From positions 907,365 to 971,364 of the forward strand of contig NZ_LT962469.1 of assembly GCF_900215725.1 (NCBI RefSeq): 64,000 bases of DNA. Reading direction: 5' to 3'. A program made the position numbers and the translations under genes. The notes under the pieces are model-generated. The model saw only the letters and a list, made by a program, of their open reading frames with translations, had not been told where the DNA came from and did no database searches. Positions 35,277 through 45,253 of this stretch are shown here, in pieces (within the stretch, counting starts at the first letter, position 1; every line of letters starts with the position of its first letter). The stretch comes from Ezakiella peruensis (GTDB lineage Bacteria; Bacillota; Clostridia; Tissierellales; Peptoniphilaceae).

Positions 35277-35633
35277 GTTCATTACTAAGTCTTTTATTTT
35301 CTTAATCGATTTATCACTCAAAACATGCTCAAGCTTACAAGCGTCTTCATGAGCCGTTTCTTCGTCAACACCGATCATCATCAGAGCATCTTTAATAAAA
35401 ATATATTTATCGTAGACTTCCAGAGCTTTTTTTCTGCCCTCATCTGTAAATGTCAGGGTGCCTCCTTGTTCAATTGTGATATAATCTTCGTCTTTTAATA
35501 TACCAACTGCTCGTGATACACTTGCTTTCGAATATCCCAATTCATTCGCAACATCAACACTTCTGGCTGATTTGTTTCTTAGATGTAGCAAAAGAATGGT
35601 CTTTAGATACATCTCCTGGGATTCATTGGCCAT
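35265..35633 (-). CDS. DtxR/MntR-family metal-dependent repressor
   Basis: 122 residues: winged helix (SARSVDVANELGYSKASVSRAVGILKDEDYI) and a dimerisation/metal domain with EETAHEDACKLEHVLSDK. The D-A-C-x-x-E-H ligand set corresponds to the C-x-x-E-H primary site of DtxR-type iron sensors, though short length without an SH3 domain is more like MntR. So iron or manganese are both possible. It follows the YerC gene after 3 bases and ends the fhs operon. Possible targets are not evident in the window. Confidence 0.88.
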   Translation of the reverse strand: MANESQEMYLKTILLLHLRNKSARSVDVANELGYSKASVSRAVGILKDEDYITIEQGGTLTFTDEGRKKALEVYDKYIFIKDALMMIGVDEETAHEDACKLEHVLSDKSIKKIKDLVMNKRR

Positions 35634-35636
35634 AGC

Positions 35637-35939
35637 TTAGTCCTCGAATAATCCTAATTTTTTAAAGATTAAGTTATAGCCGTCTGCTCCGTAGTTTAAT
35701 GCACGATTAATTCTACTGATGGTTGCTGTTGATGCACCAGTTTCAGCTTCAATTTCATTGTAGGTCTTATTTTCGCGAAGTTGTTTTGCTACTTCTAGAC
35801 GTTGTGAAATTGCTTGAATTTCTTTGATTGTGCAGATGTCTTCAAAAAATCTGTAGCATTCTTCAATTGTTTCGAGCTTTAAAATTGCTTCGAAAAAGCT
35901 ATCTGTTTGTTCGCTTTTTAGTCTTGAGTTATAATCCAT
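35637..35939 (-). CDS. YerC/YecD-family TrpR-like protein
   Basis: 100 residues with the ATG at 35939, 5 bases after AGGAGG that itself overlaps the fhs stop; a longer frame back to 35966 lacks such a site. The family pattern is clear: FFEDICTIKEIQAISQRLEVAKQL followed by the helix-turn-helix TYNEIEAETGASTATISRINRALNYG. These TrpR-superfamily proteins are common in Firmicutes and of unproven function, likely DNA-binding. Sits between fhs and dtxR in one unit. Confidence 0.88.
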   Translation of the reverse strand: MDYNSRLKSEQTDSFFEAILKLETIEECYRFFEDICTIKEIQAISQRLEVAKQLRENKTYNEIEAETGASTATISRINRALNYGADGYNLIFKKLGLFED

Positions 35940-35949
35940 AATTTCCTCC

Positions 35950-37620
35950 TTAGAATAATCCGACAATTTGTCCGTCTGGTAAAATGTCGATATTGTTTGC
36001 TGCAGGAACCTTTGGTAGTCCAGGCATTGTCATGATATCACCTGTTAAGGCTACAACGAATCCTGCACCGTTAGAGATTCTGACTTCTCTAATTGTTATT
36101 TCAAATCCCTCTGGTCTGCCAAATAGATTTTTGTCGTCAGACAAGGAATATTGAGTCTTTGCCATACATACTGGAACTTTATCCATGCCGTTTGCTTCAA
36201 TTTGTTTGATTGAGTTTAATGCAGCCTTTGTGAAGTTGACTGATTCTGCTCCGTAAATTTCTTTGGCAACTGTTTCAATCTTTTCTTTGATTGACATATC
36301 TAAGCTGTATAGTGGTTTGAAGTGGCTTTCTTCTTCGTCACAAATTCTGACAACTTCTTTTGCTAGATCAATAGCTCCGTCGCCGCCCTTAGCAAATACA
36401 TCTGTTAGGATGCATGTTGAGCCAGCTTTTTCAGTTAATTCTGTGAGGAGTTTGATTTCAGCTTCTGTGTCTGTTGGGAATTTGTTGATAGCAACTACTG
36501 AAGGTACACCGAATTTCTTAACGTTTTCGATGTGTTTTTCTAGGTTAGCAAATCCTTTTTCTAGAGCTTCTAGATTTTCTAGGCCGTATTCTTCTTTTGT
36601 AGCTCCACCGTGGTGTTTAAGAGCACGGATTGTAGCAACGATTACAACTGCGTCTGGGTGTAAGTCACCGTATACGCACTTGATGTCAAAGAATTTTTCA
36701 GCTCCAAGGTCTGCACCGAATCCTGCTTCTGTTACTGTGTAATCAGCAAGTTTTAATGAGTATTTGGTTGCAAGGACTGAGTTACATCCGTGGGCAATAT
36801 TTGCAAATGGTCCACCGTGTAACATAGCTGGTGTGTTTTCTAGAGTTTGTACAAGATTTGGTAAAATAGCGTCCTTCATTAGAAGGGTTACTGCACCTTC
36901 ACCGCCAATATCTTTTAAAAATACTGGGCTCTTGTCTCTTCTGTAAGCGATAACTACTTTTGATACTCTTGCTTTGAAGTCTTCAAGGCTTGTTGATAGA
37001 CATAGGATAGCCATGATTTCACTGGCAACTGTGATATCAAATCCGTCTTGTCTTGGGTAGCCGTTTGAAACTCCGCCTAGGCCTACAACAATATTTCTAA
37101 GAGCTCTGTCGTTCATGTCGACAACTCTCTTCCATGTTATTCTTCTGACGTCGATTTCTTGTTCGTTGCCTTGGTGGATGTGGTTATCCAAGAGGGCTGC
37201 GATTAGGTTGTTGGCTGATGTTATTGCGTGGAAGTCTCCTGTGAAGTGGAGGTTGATGTCTTCCATTGGAACAACTTGAGCGTATCCGCCGCCAGCTGCA
37301 CCGCCCTTAACACCAAAGCTAGGTCCAAGTGATGGTTCTCTGAGAGCTGAGATTGCTTTTTTACCAATCTTGTTTAAGCCCATTGATAAACCGATATTTA
37401 CAGTTGTCTTACCTTCACCAGCTGGTGTTGGGTTGATAGCTGTAACTAGGATTAGTTTACCATCTTTTTTATCTTTTAAGTTTTCATATACCTGTGGTTC
37501 AATTTTTGCCTTGTAGTGGCCGTATTGAATCAAATCTTCTTGGCTAATTCCCAAGCCACTTGCAATTTCTGTAATGTTTTTCATTTTTGCTTCTTGAGCA
37601 ATTTGTACGTCTGTTTTCAA
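35950..37620 (-). CDS. fhs: Formate-tetrahydrofolate ligase
   Basis: Makes 10-formyl-THF from formate, THF and ATP, feeding purine synthesis, fMet formation and, in anaerobes, one-carbon flow. With the TTG start at 37620 the protein has 556 residues, the usual length; GGAGG lies 8 bases upstream, and the longer frame to 37650 would translate the ribosome site itself. Motifs: [25 protein letters not shown] (P-loop), [23 protein letters not shown], and [16 protein letters not shown] near the C-terminus. First gene of fhs-yerC-dtxR. No ZTP riboswitch was seen in its leader. Confidence 0.96.
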   Translation of the reverse strand: MKTDVQIAQEAKMKNITEIASGLGISQEDLIQYGHYKAKIEPQVYENLKDKKDGKLILVTAINPTPAGEGKTTVNIGLSMGLNKIGKKAISALREPSLGPSFGVKGGAAGGGYAQVVPMEDINLHFTGDFHAITSANNLIAALLDNHIHQGNEQEIDVRRITWKRVVDMNDRALRNIVVGLGGVSNGYPRQDGFDITVASEIMAILCLSTSLEDFKARVSKVVIAYRRDKSPVFLKDIGGEGAVTLLMKDAILPNLVQTLENTPAMLHGGPFANIAHGCNSVLATKYSLKLADYTVTEAGFGADLGAEKFFDIKCVYGDLHPDAVVIVATIRALKHHGGATKEEYGLENLEALEKGFANLEKHIENVKKFGVPSVVAINKFPTDTEAEIKLLTELTEKAGSTCILTDVFAKGGDGAIDLAKEVVRICDEEESHFKPLYSLDMSIKEKIETVAKEIYGAESVNFTKAALNSIKQIEANGMDKVPVCMAKTQYSLSDDKNLFGRPEGFEITIREVRISNGAGFVVALTGDIMTMPGLPKVPAANNIDILPDGQIVGLF

Positions 37621-37707
37621 AGTTCTACCTCCTATATAACTAAAATTCATACATTAGTTTTCTACCCGTAATTAATATACTTTAAACAGATAAATAACTC
37701 TAACTAT

Positions 37708-37736
37708 AAGATAACACATCTCTTTAATTAAGTCAA
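37708..37736 (-). promoter_or_regulatory. Promoter of fhs
   Basis: TTGACT and TATCTT at 17-base spacing, the -35 lying only four bases after the pepF stop; no terminator separates pepF from it. Confidence 0.55.
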
Positions 37737-37739
37737 GTG

Positions 37740-39503
37740 TTAATTAATCTTGTCAACAATTTCTCCAATAAAATCTATTGTTGTTTTTATAAAGTCGCCT
37801 TCAATGTCTACGCCAAGTTTGCCTGCCCATTCTTTTGGTAAATAATGCCCGCCACTTGCCAAGACTTCCTTGTATGGTTTTAAAATATTTTCATTGCCAG
37901 CCATGAGCTCTTTGAAAACATTGGTGGCAATTGAAAGTCCAGCTTGATAAGTGAATGGATAAAGGCCCATATAATAGTGTGGCTGTCTGGTCCATGTGAG
38001 TTCAGCGCCATCGATTATTTCAACTTCATCGCCCCAGAATTCTTCAAGGACATTTCTAAAAATTCTGTTTAAAATTTTGTCGTTAACAGATTCACCCTTA
38101 TCGATTAGTCTCAAGACTTCTCTTTGAAATACTGCTTCGATTCCGTGCGTTACGAAGTTGTGATAGTAAGTTCTTTCGATCATTTGTGTGTGAACCCAGT
38201 TCTTGGTCTCGTCGTCATTTGCATTTTTGATTAGGTAATTACTCATAATCATTTCATTCATAGTCGATGGACACTCGGACACATACATTGATGATTCTGT
38301 GTTTAGATAGGCATTATTTCTCATAGTATATCTGCCGTGGCCTGCGTGGCCAAGTTCGTGGGCCAGGACAAAGACGTCTTCCATCTTGCCTGTCCAGCTA
38401 ATGAGAACGTATGAGTGAACATTATGGACTGATGCGCAGAAGGCTCCTGTGGTCTTGCCTTCGTTTTCTGCAAAGTCAATCCACCTGTTGTCTATATATT
38501 TTAAAGTATCAGCTACATAATCGTCGCCAAGGATTTTTAAACCATCACTCAAATAGTCCTTGCTAGCTTCAATAGTAATATGTTTTTCAAATTCTGGCAT
38601 GAGTGGAGCTTTTAAATCTGCATAGGTCATTTTATCCAACTTATATTTTTCTTTGATTTTCTTGGCATACTTTCTCATGACCTTTGGCAATTCGTTTTTA
38701 ATTGTATCGACGTGGTGTTCATAACTTTCCCTGGAAATATCTTGCATATCCAAGAGGTAATCAAAAACAGAATCAAAACCCTTGATTTCACTGAAAGCCT
38801 TTTCCATTTTTAATTGGGAATTGTAAACGGTCGCCAAAGTTGATTGATATTTTCTCATCTCTTCATAAAAGACTCTATGAGCCTCTCTTCTTAAATTTGT
38901 ATCTGAATTTGCCTCGTATCTTTCTTCAAAAAAACCAAAGGTCATGGGATAAGTTTTTCCATTTACTTCAAAGTCAGGGAACCTGATGTCGTTGTTCTTG
39001 GTTATTTCAGAAATTTCGTATGGAGCCGCCCAGGTGTCTGAAAATTTTGATAGAGCATTTTCAACTTCAAAAGGAAGTTTTCTTGATTTTTTCTTTATGA
39101 CTTCCCTTAAATATACAAAGGCGTCTGGAGATTTGTTCATGGCTTCTGATAAAATTTTTTCGTCTAAATTCATGAGCTCATCTTCCAAGAAAATTGTATT
39201 TTCTCTAACTTCTTTGTTAACCTTGTTCATTTCCGTAACTAGCTTAAAGGCTTCCTCATCGGAACTGTCAACAGAATAAGTCAAGTTTGCATAGTGATTT
39301 GTATGGTTCAAGAACTCATACATCTCGTTTAAAATTTCTGTGACCTTGTTGATGTCGTTAGTAGTTTTGATTGTGCCTTTTAGGTCCTTAAGTTTTTTTG
39401 AAAGTTCTATAGCCGATTTGTTTTTACTTTCAAATTCTGCATAGTCTTTGGCCAAGTCGGTCAAATCCCAAGTGAGTTCTTTTTTTACATCTTGTCTCTT
39501 CAT
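37740..39503 (-). CDS. pepF: Oligoendopeptidase F (M3 zinc metallopeptidase)
   Basis: Cytoplasmic peptidase of family M3B that cuts peptides of roughly 7-17 residues. 587 residues from the ATG at 39503 (AAGGA upstream; a longer in-frame start exists but is less likely). Zinc site VLAHELGHAGHGRY (HExxH), with the third ligand in the following SECPSTMNE segment. It overlaps asnB by 4 bases and is the last gene of the pyr transcription unit. Likely a housekeeping amino acid recycling enzyme. Confidence 0.95.
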   Translation of the reverse strand: MKRQDVKKELTWDLTDLAKDYAEFESKNKSAIELSKKLKDLKGTIKTTNDINKVTEILNEMYEFLNHTNHYANLTYSVDSSDEEAFKLVTEMNKVNKEVRENTIFLEDELMNLDEKILSEAMNKSPDAFVYLREVIKKKSRKLPFEVENALSKFSDTWAAPYEISEITKNNDIRFPDFEVNGKTYPMTFGFFEERYEANSDTNLRREAHRVFYEEMRKYQSTLATVYNSQLKMEKAFSEIKGFDSVFDYLLDMQDISRESYEHHVDTIKNELPKVMRKYAKKIKEKYKLDKMTYADLKAPLMPEFEKHITIEASKDYLSDGLKILGDDYVADTLKYIDNRWIDFAENEGKTTGAFCASVHNVHSYVLISWTGKMEDVFVLAHELGHAGHGRYTMRNNAYLNTESSMYVSECPSTMNEMIMSNYLIKNANDDETKNWVHTQMIERTYYHNFVTHGIEAVFQREVLRLIDKGESVNDKILNRIFRNVLEEFWGDEVEIIDGAELTWTRQPHYYMGLYPFTYQAGLSIATNVFKELMAGNENILKPYKEVLASGGHYLPKEWAGKLGVDIEGDFIKTTIDFIGEIVDKIN

Positions 39504-41323
39504 AATCCCATCCTTTCGCACCAAACCATAAATACATAAACCGAGTAGAGCCTTCTGTGATTGCGAGCCCTGCCCTCCTTGTGATCATCGAGGAGTTGCA
39601 TTAACTGGTCTCTTTTGAAAAACTCTGCGGTCTCTGGGCTGGTAAATACTTCTTTAAATTTATTATAAAAATTGTCTTCCTGTAGCCAGTACCTAAATGG
39701 AACTGGGAAACCTTTCTTTGGCCTGTTGTACCATTCCTCAGGTAGGTTTTCCTTGGCCGCCATCCTGAGGGCGTACTTGGTCAGGCCTGCTTGCAATTTT
39801 AAATCATCTGTGAGCTTGCTGGCAACATCATAAACTCCTAGATCTAAAAACGGCATGCGAACCTCCAGGCTGTTGGCCATGCTCATCCTGTCGCCTTTTA
39901 AAATAATATCCTTTTGCATAAAGACATTTAGGTCAACCAGCTGTTTAGATTTAATTTTGCTGGACCCATTAAAGTATTTTTTGGTCTCTTGGCTGGCAGG
40001 ATATCCATTTTTATATGCCTTTGCAATAATTTCCTTTACCTGATCCCCATCTGCAATATTGGCTTCACCAATAAAGATTTCATTTTCATCCATAGCACCT
40101 TTTTTTAATTTGTGTTTGATGCTTTGGTTAGGAATAATATTTGCAAGTCCGCCGTTAAACTTACGGAGGGCCCTTGGCAGCTTCATATATTTGCTTAGAC
40201 TATCTGCAGTCCTATATCCATCGTAACCGCCAAAGAGCTCGTCTGCTCCCTCGCCTGATAAGACGACAGTTACTTCTTCACGAGCAAGCTTGGATAAAAA
40301 ATAAAGTGGAATGCTTGATAAATTTGCCTGAGGCTCGTCCAAGTAATAAATAATATCGTCCAGCTTATTTAAAACCTCTGATGGATCAATTATCTCCGTC
40401 CGATTTTTGATGCCAAGAATTTCTGAAAGTTCTCTGGCATGGACGCTCTCGTCAAATTTGTTGTCAGCTGACTTAAAGCCCACACTAAAAGTATACTCAG
40501 GCATGGTAAGGGCCGTTATATATGAGGAGTCAATGCCCCCTGATAAAAATGTGCCCAGAGGAACGTCGGCGTTTTTGTGGAGGTCCACAGATTCCCTTAC
40601 TGCTTCTTGGATTAAAGCAACGGCCTCATCTAATTCATTGATCTCGTCAGTTAAGTTAAAGGAAAAATATTTTTTAATTTTTATTTCTTTGCTCTCATTA
40701 AAATTATTTACAATTCCTATGGACCCATGTGGTAGTCTCTTGATGTTTTTTATCATGGTATTGTCGCCAGCCATGTGTTGGAGCTCTAAGTAAGAAAATA
40801 GCTCACTAGCATTTATTTCTCTAGCCATATTTTTATAAGCGACTAAACCTTTGAGCTCTGATCCAAAGACCAGGGCCCCATCATCGGCGTATCCATAATA
40901 TAAGGGCTTCATACCAAAATGGTCGCGAGCAAGTACCAGCTTGTTTCCGTCTATTATTGCAATGGCAAACATGCCGCGCAGGTGGTTTACAAAGTCCTCT
41001 CCCCACTCTTCATAGGACCTCAATACTACCTCTGTGTCAGATTCGGTTGAAAATTCGTGGCCCTTATTTTTTAATTGGTCTCTTAAAATTTTATAATTAT
41101 AAATTTCCCCATTAAAAACAAGGCTTATGCCTCGGCTTTCATCAATCATGGGTTGGTTGCTGCGTGCATTTAAGTCAATTATTGACAGACGACAAAAGCC
41201 CAATGCATAATTTATAGCGTGATCATAATTTACAGCATCTGGCCCTCGATGACCTATAGCCTTGGTCATAGCCTCTATATTATCTAAATTTTTATTATTA
41301 ATAATTCCAACAAATCCGCACAT
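39500..41323 (-). CDS. asnB: Glutamine-hydrolysing asparagine synthetase
   Basis: Forms asparagine from aspartate, ATP and glutamine. 607 residues: Ntn glutaminase domain starting with catalytic Cys2 (MCGFVGIIN), with the RLSIIDL and NGEIYNY motifs, followed by the synthetase domain with the PP-loop LSGGIDSSYI and VLSGEGADELFGGY. It lies two bases after the TPR-like gene and overlaps pepF. As it uses aspartate, which is also the PyrB substrate, co-transcription with the pyr genes makes metabolic sense, but this is inference. Confidence 0.95.
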   Translation of the reverse strand: MCGFVGIINNKNLDNIEAMTKAIGHRGPDAVNYDHAINYALGFCRLSIIDLNARSNQPMIDESRGISLVFNGEIYNYKILRDQLKNKGHEFSTESDTEVVLRSYEEWGEDFVNHLRGMFAIAIIDGNKLVLARDHFGMKPLYYGYADDGALVFGSELKGLVAYKNMAREINASELFSYLELQHMAGDNTMIKNIKRLPHGSIGIVNNFNESKEIKIKKYFSFNLTDEINELDEAVALIQEAVRESVDLHKNADVPLGTFLSGGIDSSYITALTMPEYTFSVGFKSADNKFDESVHARELSEILGIKNRTEIIDPSEVLNKLDDIIYYLDEPQANLSSIPLYFLSKLAREEVTVVLSGEGADELFGGYDGYRTADSLSKYMKLPRALRKFNGGLANIIPNQSIKHKLKKGAMDENEIFIGEANIADGDQVKEIIAKAYKNGYPASQETKKYFNGSSKIKSKQLVDLNVFMQKDIILKGDRMSMANSLEVRMPFLDLGVYDVASKLTDDLKLQAGLTKYALRMAAKENLPEEWYNRPKKGFPVPFRYWLQEDNFYNKFKEVFTSPETAEFFKRDQLMQLLDDHKEGRARNHRRLYSVYVFMVWCERMGL

Positions 41324-41325
41324 AA

Positions 41326-41973
41326 CTATCCCTTCTTCACTATCATCTTTGCAGTGGTGATTATATTTCTATAGGGTTCAATGCCCTCTTGCATGTTCAA
41401 ATCGCTGAGCATCCTTAAGCCCTCTTCACTTCCCCTGTGCTTCCTAATAACTTCTGTAATTTTAAATAAAGGATTGTCTCTCTTCACCTTATCGCTTTGT
41501 AAGGCTTGGTCAAAAAGTCTGTCCCCAGCTTCAAATTCATCAATCATATAATAAATAATAATTTTATTGAGAGCAGCATTTTCATAATTTCTTTTGCCAA
41601 AATCTTTTAAATCAATATCATCTAAGGTTTCTTTTGCAAGTTTAAAATCTTTTTTATCAGCATAGGCGCCGGCAAGATTTAATTTCACCATGGACTTTAC
41701 ACTATCGTCATTTGAGTTTTCGATTAAGTTTTTATTTGTTCTTATAAATTTGTCAACATCCTTGTCTGCAACATATTCTGCAACTGCTTGGCGCATCAGA
41801 TCGAATTCTCTTCTGATGGTCCTTAAATCCAACCATGATAATACAAGGACAACCATAGCTGCAAGGCCACCTGCCAAAAGTGAATCTACTGGTTTTTTAA
41901 AAATTACGCAAACTAACATATAAGCCGCCAGAGTCATGGTAGCTGCTAGTATATATTTTCTGTATTTAAGCAT
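41326..41973 (-). CDS. Membrane-anchored TPR-like protein, unknown function
   Basis: 215 residues; ATG at 41973 with GGGAG upstream. Two N-terminal membrane helices (about 7-23 and 31-50) are followed by a cytoplasmic helical region with repeat-like pairs such as LNLAGAYADKKDFKLAKETLDDIDL, which read as one or two tetratricopeptide units. No catalytic motif. It overlaps the AcpS-NnrD gene by 8 bases and precedes asnB by two, so it is a firm member of the operon. I do not recognise a named family. Confidence 0.7.
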   Translation of the reverse strand: MLKYRKYILAATMTLAAYMLVCVIFKKPVDSLLAGGLAAMVVLVLSWLDLRTIRREFDLMRQAVAEYVADKDVDKFIRTNKNLIENSNDDSVKSMVKLNLAGAYADKKDFKLAKETLDDIDLKDFGKRNYENAALNKIIIYYMIDEFEAGDRLFDQALQSDKVKRDNPLFKITEVIRKHRGSEEGLRMLSDLNMQEGIEPYRNIITTAKMIVKKG

Positions 41974-43084
41974 TGTCTTCTCCCTTAAAAACATATTTTA
42001 ACATAGCGGATAAATCGCCTGACTTCATAGACCGTTTGGAATATTTGGCAGAAAAAATATCTGCAGCAAGTCCATGGAAGTAAGCGCCAGCCACTGCTGA
42101 ATTCCATACGCCCATGCCCTGGGCTAAGAATCCTCCTATAATGCCCGTAAGGACATCACCTGAGCCCGCAGTTGCAAGAGCATTTGATCCGCTTGTATTT
42201 ATTATTATATTATTTTTCTCGTCTGCAATCAAGGTCCCATTACCTTTTAAGAGGCAGACGGCCTTGTATTTTTGGGCGAGCTTTAGTGCGGCTTCTTTTC
42301 TATTGTTTATAACATAATCAATATCACAATTCAAAAGATATGCGGCTTCCTTGGGATGAGGGGTGATGACAAGGTCTGTATCAAGTCCATGTTTTTTTAA
42401 ATAGTAAAAACCGTCAGCGTCGATAACACTTGGAATCTTATTTTTTTCTATAAAATCAAAGAGCTTATCTACATCTGGCATTTCAAATCCAAGACCCGGC
42501 CCAAAGGCAATGGCATCAAAATTTTCCCTTAAAAAAAAGCAACCAAAGCTATTAATTATAGCCTCGGTTGATTTACTTTGTAAAATTGGAATCATTTGAT
42601 CTGATGAATATAAATATACATAGCCAACCCCTGACCTAAAGGCAGCATCGGTCGCAAGCAAAGCAGACCCCGGCATATTATTGTAGCCGGCGATTAAACC
42701 CAGCCTGCCAAAAGTCCCCTTGTTGGAATCCTCTGGTCGCTTATTTAATAAATCCAAATATTTTTGGTCAGCGATAAAACTCGATGCATCGACATTTGCC
42801 ACAGCATAATCACCATCGTGGGAAATGCTAATAATATATCTTTTATTTTTGTAAGACAAAAAGGGTTGACCCTTCTCACCATAAATAACTTTTGAATTCT
42901 TTAAAATATCTGTGGAAATCCCTATGCCCATAGCCTTGGCAAAGGCTTCTTTGGCAGCATAATGGCCGGCCAGAGTCTCAGTCTTATCTGCGTCTGACCC
43001 AACCATCTTTTGTGCAAAGTCTAAGCCTTTATTATTTATAATTTCATCAATGCGTGAAATTTTTACAAGATCAATTCCAATCAT
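41966..43084 (-). CDS. Fusion: holo-ACP synthase (AcpS) + ADP/ATP-dependent NAD(P)HX dehydratase (NnrD)
   Basis: 372 residues. Residues 1 to ~105 are AcpS, which transfers phosphopantetheine to acyl carrier protein: MIGIDLVKISRI with the metal aspartate, AAKEAFAKAMGIGI with the metal glutamate, and ISISHDGDYAVA. From ~120 it is the YjeF C-terminal kinase-fold dehydratase that repairs hydrated NADH: GLIAGYNNMPGSALLATDAAFRSGVGYVY, AFGPGLG, VIDADGFY, TPHPKEAAYLL and ATAGSGDVLTGIIGGFLAQG with the catalytic aspartate. The epimerase half (NnrE) is missing. acpS and yjeF genes are neighbours in many Firmicutes, so a fusion is reasonable. Overlaps pyrE by 4 bases. Confidence 0.9.
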   Translation of the reverse strand: MIGIDLVKISRIDEIINNKGLDFAQKMVGSDADKTETLAGHYAAKEAFAKAMGIGISTDILKNSKVIYGEKGQPFLSYKNKRYIISISHDGDYAVANVDASSFIADQKYLDLLNKRPEDSNKGTFGRLGLIAGYNNMPGSALLATDAAFRSGVGYVYLYSSDQMIPILQSKSTEAIINSFGCFFLRENFDAIAFGPGLGFEMPDVDKLFDFIEKNKIPSVIDADGFYYLKKHGLDTDLVITPHPKEAAYLLNCDIDYVINNRKEAALKLAQKYKAVCLLKGNGTLIADEKNNIIINTSGSNALATAGSGDVLTGIIGGFLAQGMGVWNSAVAGAYFHGLAADIFSAKYSKRSMKSGDLSAMLKYVFKGEDNA

Positions 43085-43650
43085 TTCTTTAAAAATCTGC
43101 TTCCTGGTTTTTCAATTGGAATATTTTTTTCACATAGGGGGCAAGCGTCTGCTTCAAAGAGTTTTGCTTCTTCGTAAATAGCTGCGTAGATTGGAAGTTC
43201 TACCTTGTCAACTGTCCTATCTACAATAGCGCCGATGCCTACAACTTTGCCGCCCAGTTCTTCGATGACTTTTGCAGTTTCCATAGAGCTCTTGCCTGTT
43301 GTAATTACGTCTTCGCAAATCAAAACTCTTTCGCCTTCTTCAATTCTAAAGCCGCGTCTAAAGGTCATCTTACCTTCAACTCTTTCTGTAAAAACGCTTC
43401 TAACTTTTAAAGCTCTGGCAAGTTCATAACCAATTATAATTCCGCCCATGGCAGGTCCAACAACTACATCAACTTCTACACCAGCGTCACTTAATTTTTT
43501 TGCAATTTCACCTGCAATAAATTCTGCGTCTTCAGGATATTCAGTTGCCTTGGCACATTGAAAATATTGGTCAGAGTGCTTACCACTTGATAGGCAAAAG
43601 TGTCCTTCAAGCAAGGCGTGTCTTTTAATCATAAGTTCTTTTACATACAT
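43081..43650 (-). CDS. pyrE: Orotate phosphoribosyltransferase
   Basis: Joins orotate to PRPP giving OMP. 189 residues, PRTase fold with the PRPP motif VLICEDVITTGKSSMET and the flexible loop TERVEGKMTFRRGF. The C-terminus (LFEADACPLCEKNIPIEKPGSR) carries the extra C-x-x-C tail seen in one PyrE subgroup. Start and pyrD stop share one base (TAATG). Confidence 0.95.
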   Translation of the reverse strand: MYVKELMIKRHALLEGHFCLSSGKHSDQYFQCAKATEYPEDAEFIAGEIAKKLSDAGVEVDVVVGPAMGGIIIGYELARALKVRSVFTERVEGKMTFRRGFRIEEGERVLICEDVITTGKSSMETAKVIEELGGKVVGIGAIVDRTVDKVELPIYAAIYEEAKLFEADACPLCEKNIPIEKPGSRFLKK

Positions 43651-44546
43651 TATATAATCCCCCTAATTTCATCTAAGCTCTTTATTCCGTGTCTGGTCAT
43701 ATATTCTTCCATGCCTTCAATGATATCGATTGCAGCAGATGGATTTACCAGATTAGCTGTGCCAATTTCAAATAATGTCGCACCGACCATAATAAATTCC
43801 AAGGCGTCACTGGCAGTCATTATGCCACCAATGCCAATTACAGGAATCTTAACTGATTTTACAACATCGTGGACCATCCTTACGGCAATTGGTCGAATGG
43901 CAGGACCCGATAGGCCAGCTGTCACATTATCAAAAACCGGTTTTCTTCTTTCAACATCAACTGCCAAGGCATTAAAGGTATTTACCAAACTAATGGCGTC
44001 TGCACCTTCAGCTTCAACGGTCTTGGCCATGGATTTTAAATCAAAAGCATTTGGCGATAACTTTACAATCAAAGGTTTTTTGACAATTGATCTGATTTCT
44101 CTGACGACGACAGATGCGTCTTGGCATTGGATACCAAAGGCCATACCACCTTCTTTTACATTTGGGCAGGAAATGTTTAATTCAATTGCGTCAACATCTG
44201 TCTGATCTAAAAGTTTGGCCCCTTCCATATAGTCTTCCAGTGAGTTGCCGCCCAAGTTTGCAATAATATAATCATTAAGCTTGTGCATTTCTGGGAGTTC
44301 ATGTTCGATAAAGTGTGGGATGCCAGGATTTTGTAAACCGATTGAATTCATAATTCCCGATGGAGTTTCGTGAATTCTAATTCCACTGTTTCCTTCCTTT
44401 TCGCGAATGGTTAAGCCTTTGGAAATAAGTCCACCAAGTCTTGATAGGTCCATGTAAGGAGTAAATTCAGTGCCAAAACCAAAAGTGCCGCTTGCAACGA
44501 GCAGGGGATTTTTTAATTCTTTACCTAAAAATTTTGTTTCTAACAT
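43650..44546 (-). CDS. pyrD: Dihydroorotate dehydrogenase, class 1B catalytic subunit
   Basis: Oxidises dihydroorotate to orotate, passing electrons by FMN to PyrK. 298 residues, TIM barrel: [27 protein letters not shown] with the catalytic cysteine of class 1, [12 protein letters not shown], and [19 protein letters not shown] for FMN phosphate. GGGAGG stands before the start. Overlaps pyrK by 7 bases; the pair implies the NAD-dependent heterotetramer. Confidence 0.95.
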   Translation of the reverse strand: MLETKFLGKELKNPLLVASGTFGFGTEFTPYMDLSRLGGLISKGLTIREKEGNSGIRIHETPSGIMNSIGLQNPGIPHFIEHELPEMHKLNDYIIANLGGNSLEDYMEGAKLLDQTDVDAIELNISCPNVKEGGMAFGIQCQDASVVVREIRSIVKKPLIVKLSPNAFDLKSMAKTVEAEGADAISLVNTFNALAVDVERRKPVFDNVTAGLSGPAIRPIAVRMVHDVVKSVKIPVIGIGGIMTASDALEFIMVGATLFEIGTANLVNPSAAIDIIEGMEEYMTRHGIKSLDEIRGII

Positions 44547-45253
44547 AAATCCCTCCCGTTAATTATTGGTCCTTCCTTGCAAATCCTGATGTGGCCGTCC
44601 TTGGTCTTGCAGTTGCATGACAAGCATGCGCCAACACCGCAGCCCATACGGGCCTCTAGGCTCACTTCTATATTTGCATTCGGATATTTTTTTACAAGGG
44701 CATTTATCATTGGCATTGGTCCACATGCATATATTTTATCATACTTTTCTGCATCCAATATATCAAGAGCATAACCCTTGTGGCCAACGCTGCCGTCTTC
44801 AGTTGCTATATAAATATTTTCTACATAGTCTTTGAACTTGTCAGTATAATATTCTCCTGACCTGTAGCCCACATATAAGTCTGGCTTGGTCTTTAAATTT
44901 TTTGCCAGATATAGCATGGGAGCGATTCCTGCTGTGCCAGCGAGCAAAGCGGTCTTGCCTTCAGTTAAGTTAAAGCCGTTACCCAGTGGTCCCAAGAGAC
45001 CGACTTTGTCTCCAACTCTTAGATTAGACAAGTATTTAGTGCCTCTTCCCATTATTTGTATTAGAAAAACGATTTTGTTTCCATCAATATCTGAAATTGA
45101 AATTGGCCTGCCCAATAGTGGATCTTGAAATTCATTTACCTTGAGCATATAAAATTGGCCAGGCTTGCCCTCAAAGTCGCCTTCAAAAGTCAAGGTAAAA
45201 ACTTCATCGGTCAAGATTTCTTTATTGGAAATTTCTACAAATTTATATGACAT
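44540..45253 (-). CDS. pyrK: Dihydroorotate dehydrogenase electron transfer subunit
   Basis: FAD and [2Fe-2S] subunit that links PyrD to NAD. 237 residues: flavodoxin-reductase-like FAD domain ([10 protein letters not shown]), NAD domain ([13 protein letters not shown]), and the iron-sulphur loop [27 protein letters not shown] with four cysteines. Overlaps pyrF by 11 bases and pyrD by 7. Confidence 0.95.
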   Translation of the reverse strand: MSYKFVEISNKEILTDEVFTLTFEGDFEGKPGQFYMLKVNEFQDPLLGRPISISDIDGNKIVFLIQIMGRGTKYLSNLRVGDKVGLLGPLGNGFNLTEGKTALLAGTAGIAPMLYLAKNLKTKPDLYVGYRSGEYYTDKFKDYVENIYIATEDGSVGHKGYALDILDAEKYDKIYACGPMPMINALVKKYPNANIEVSLEARMGCGVGACLSCNCKTKDGHIRICKEGPIINGRDLC

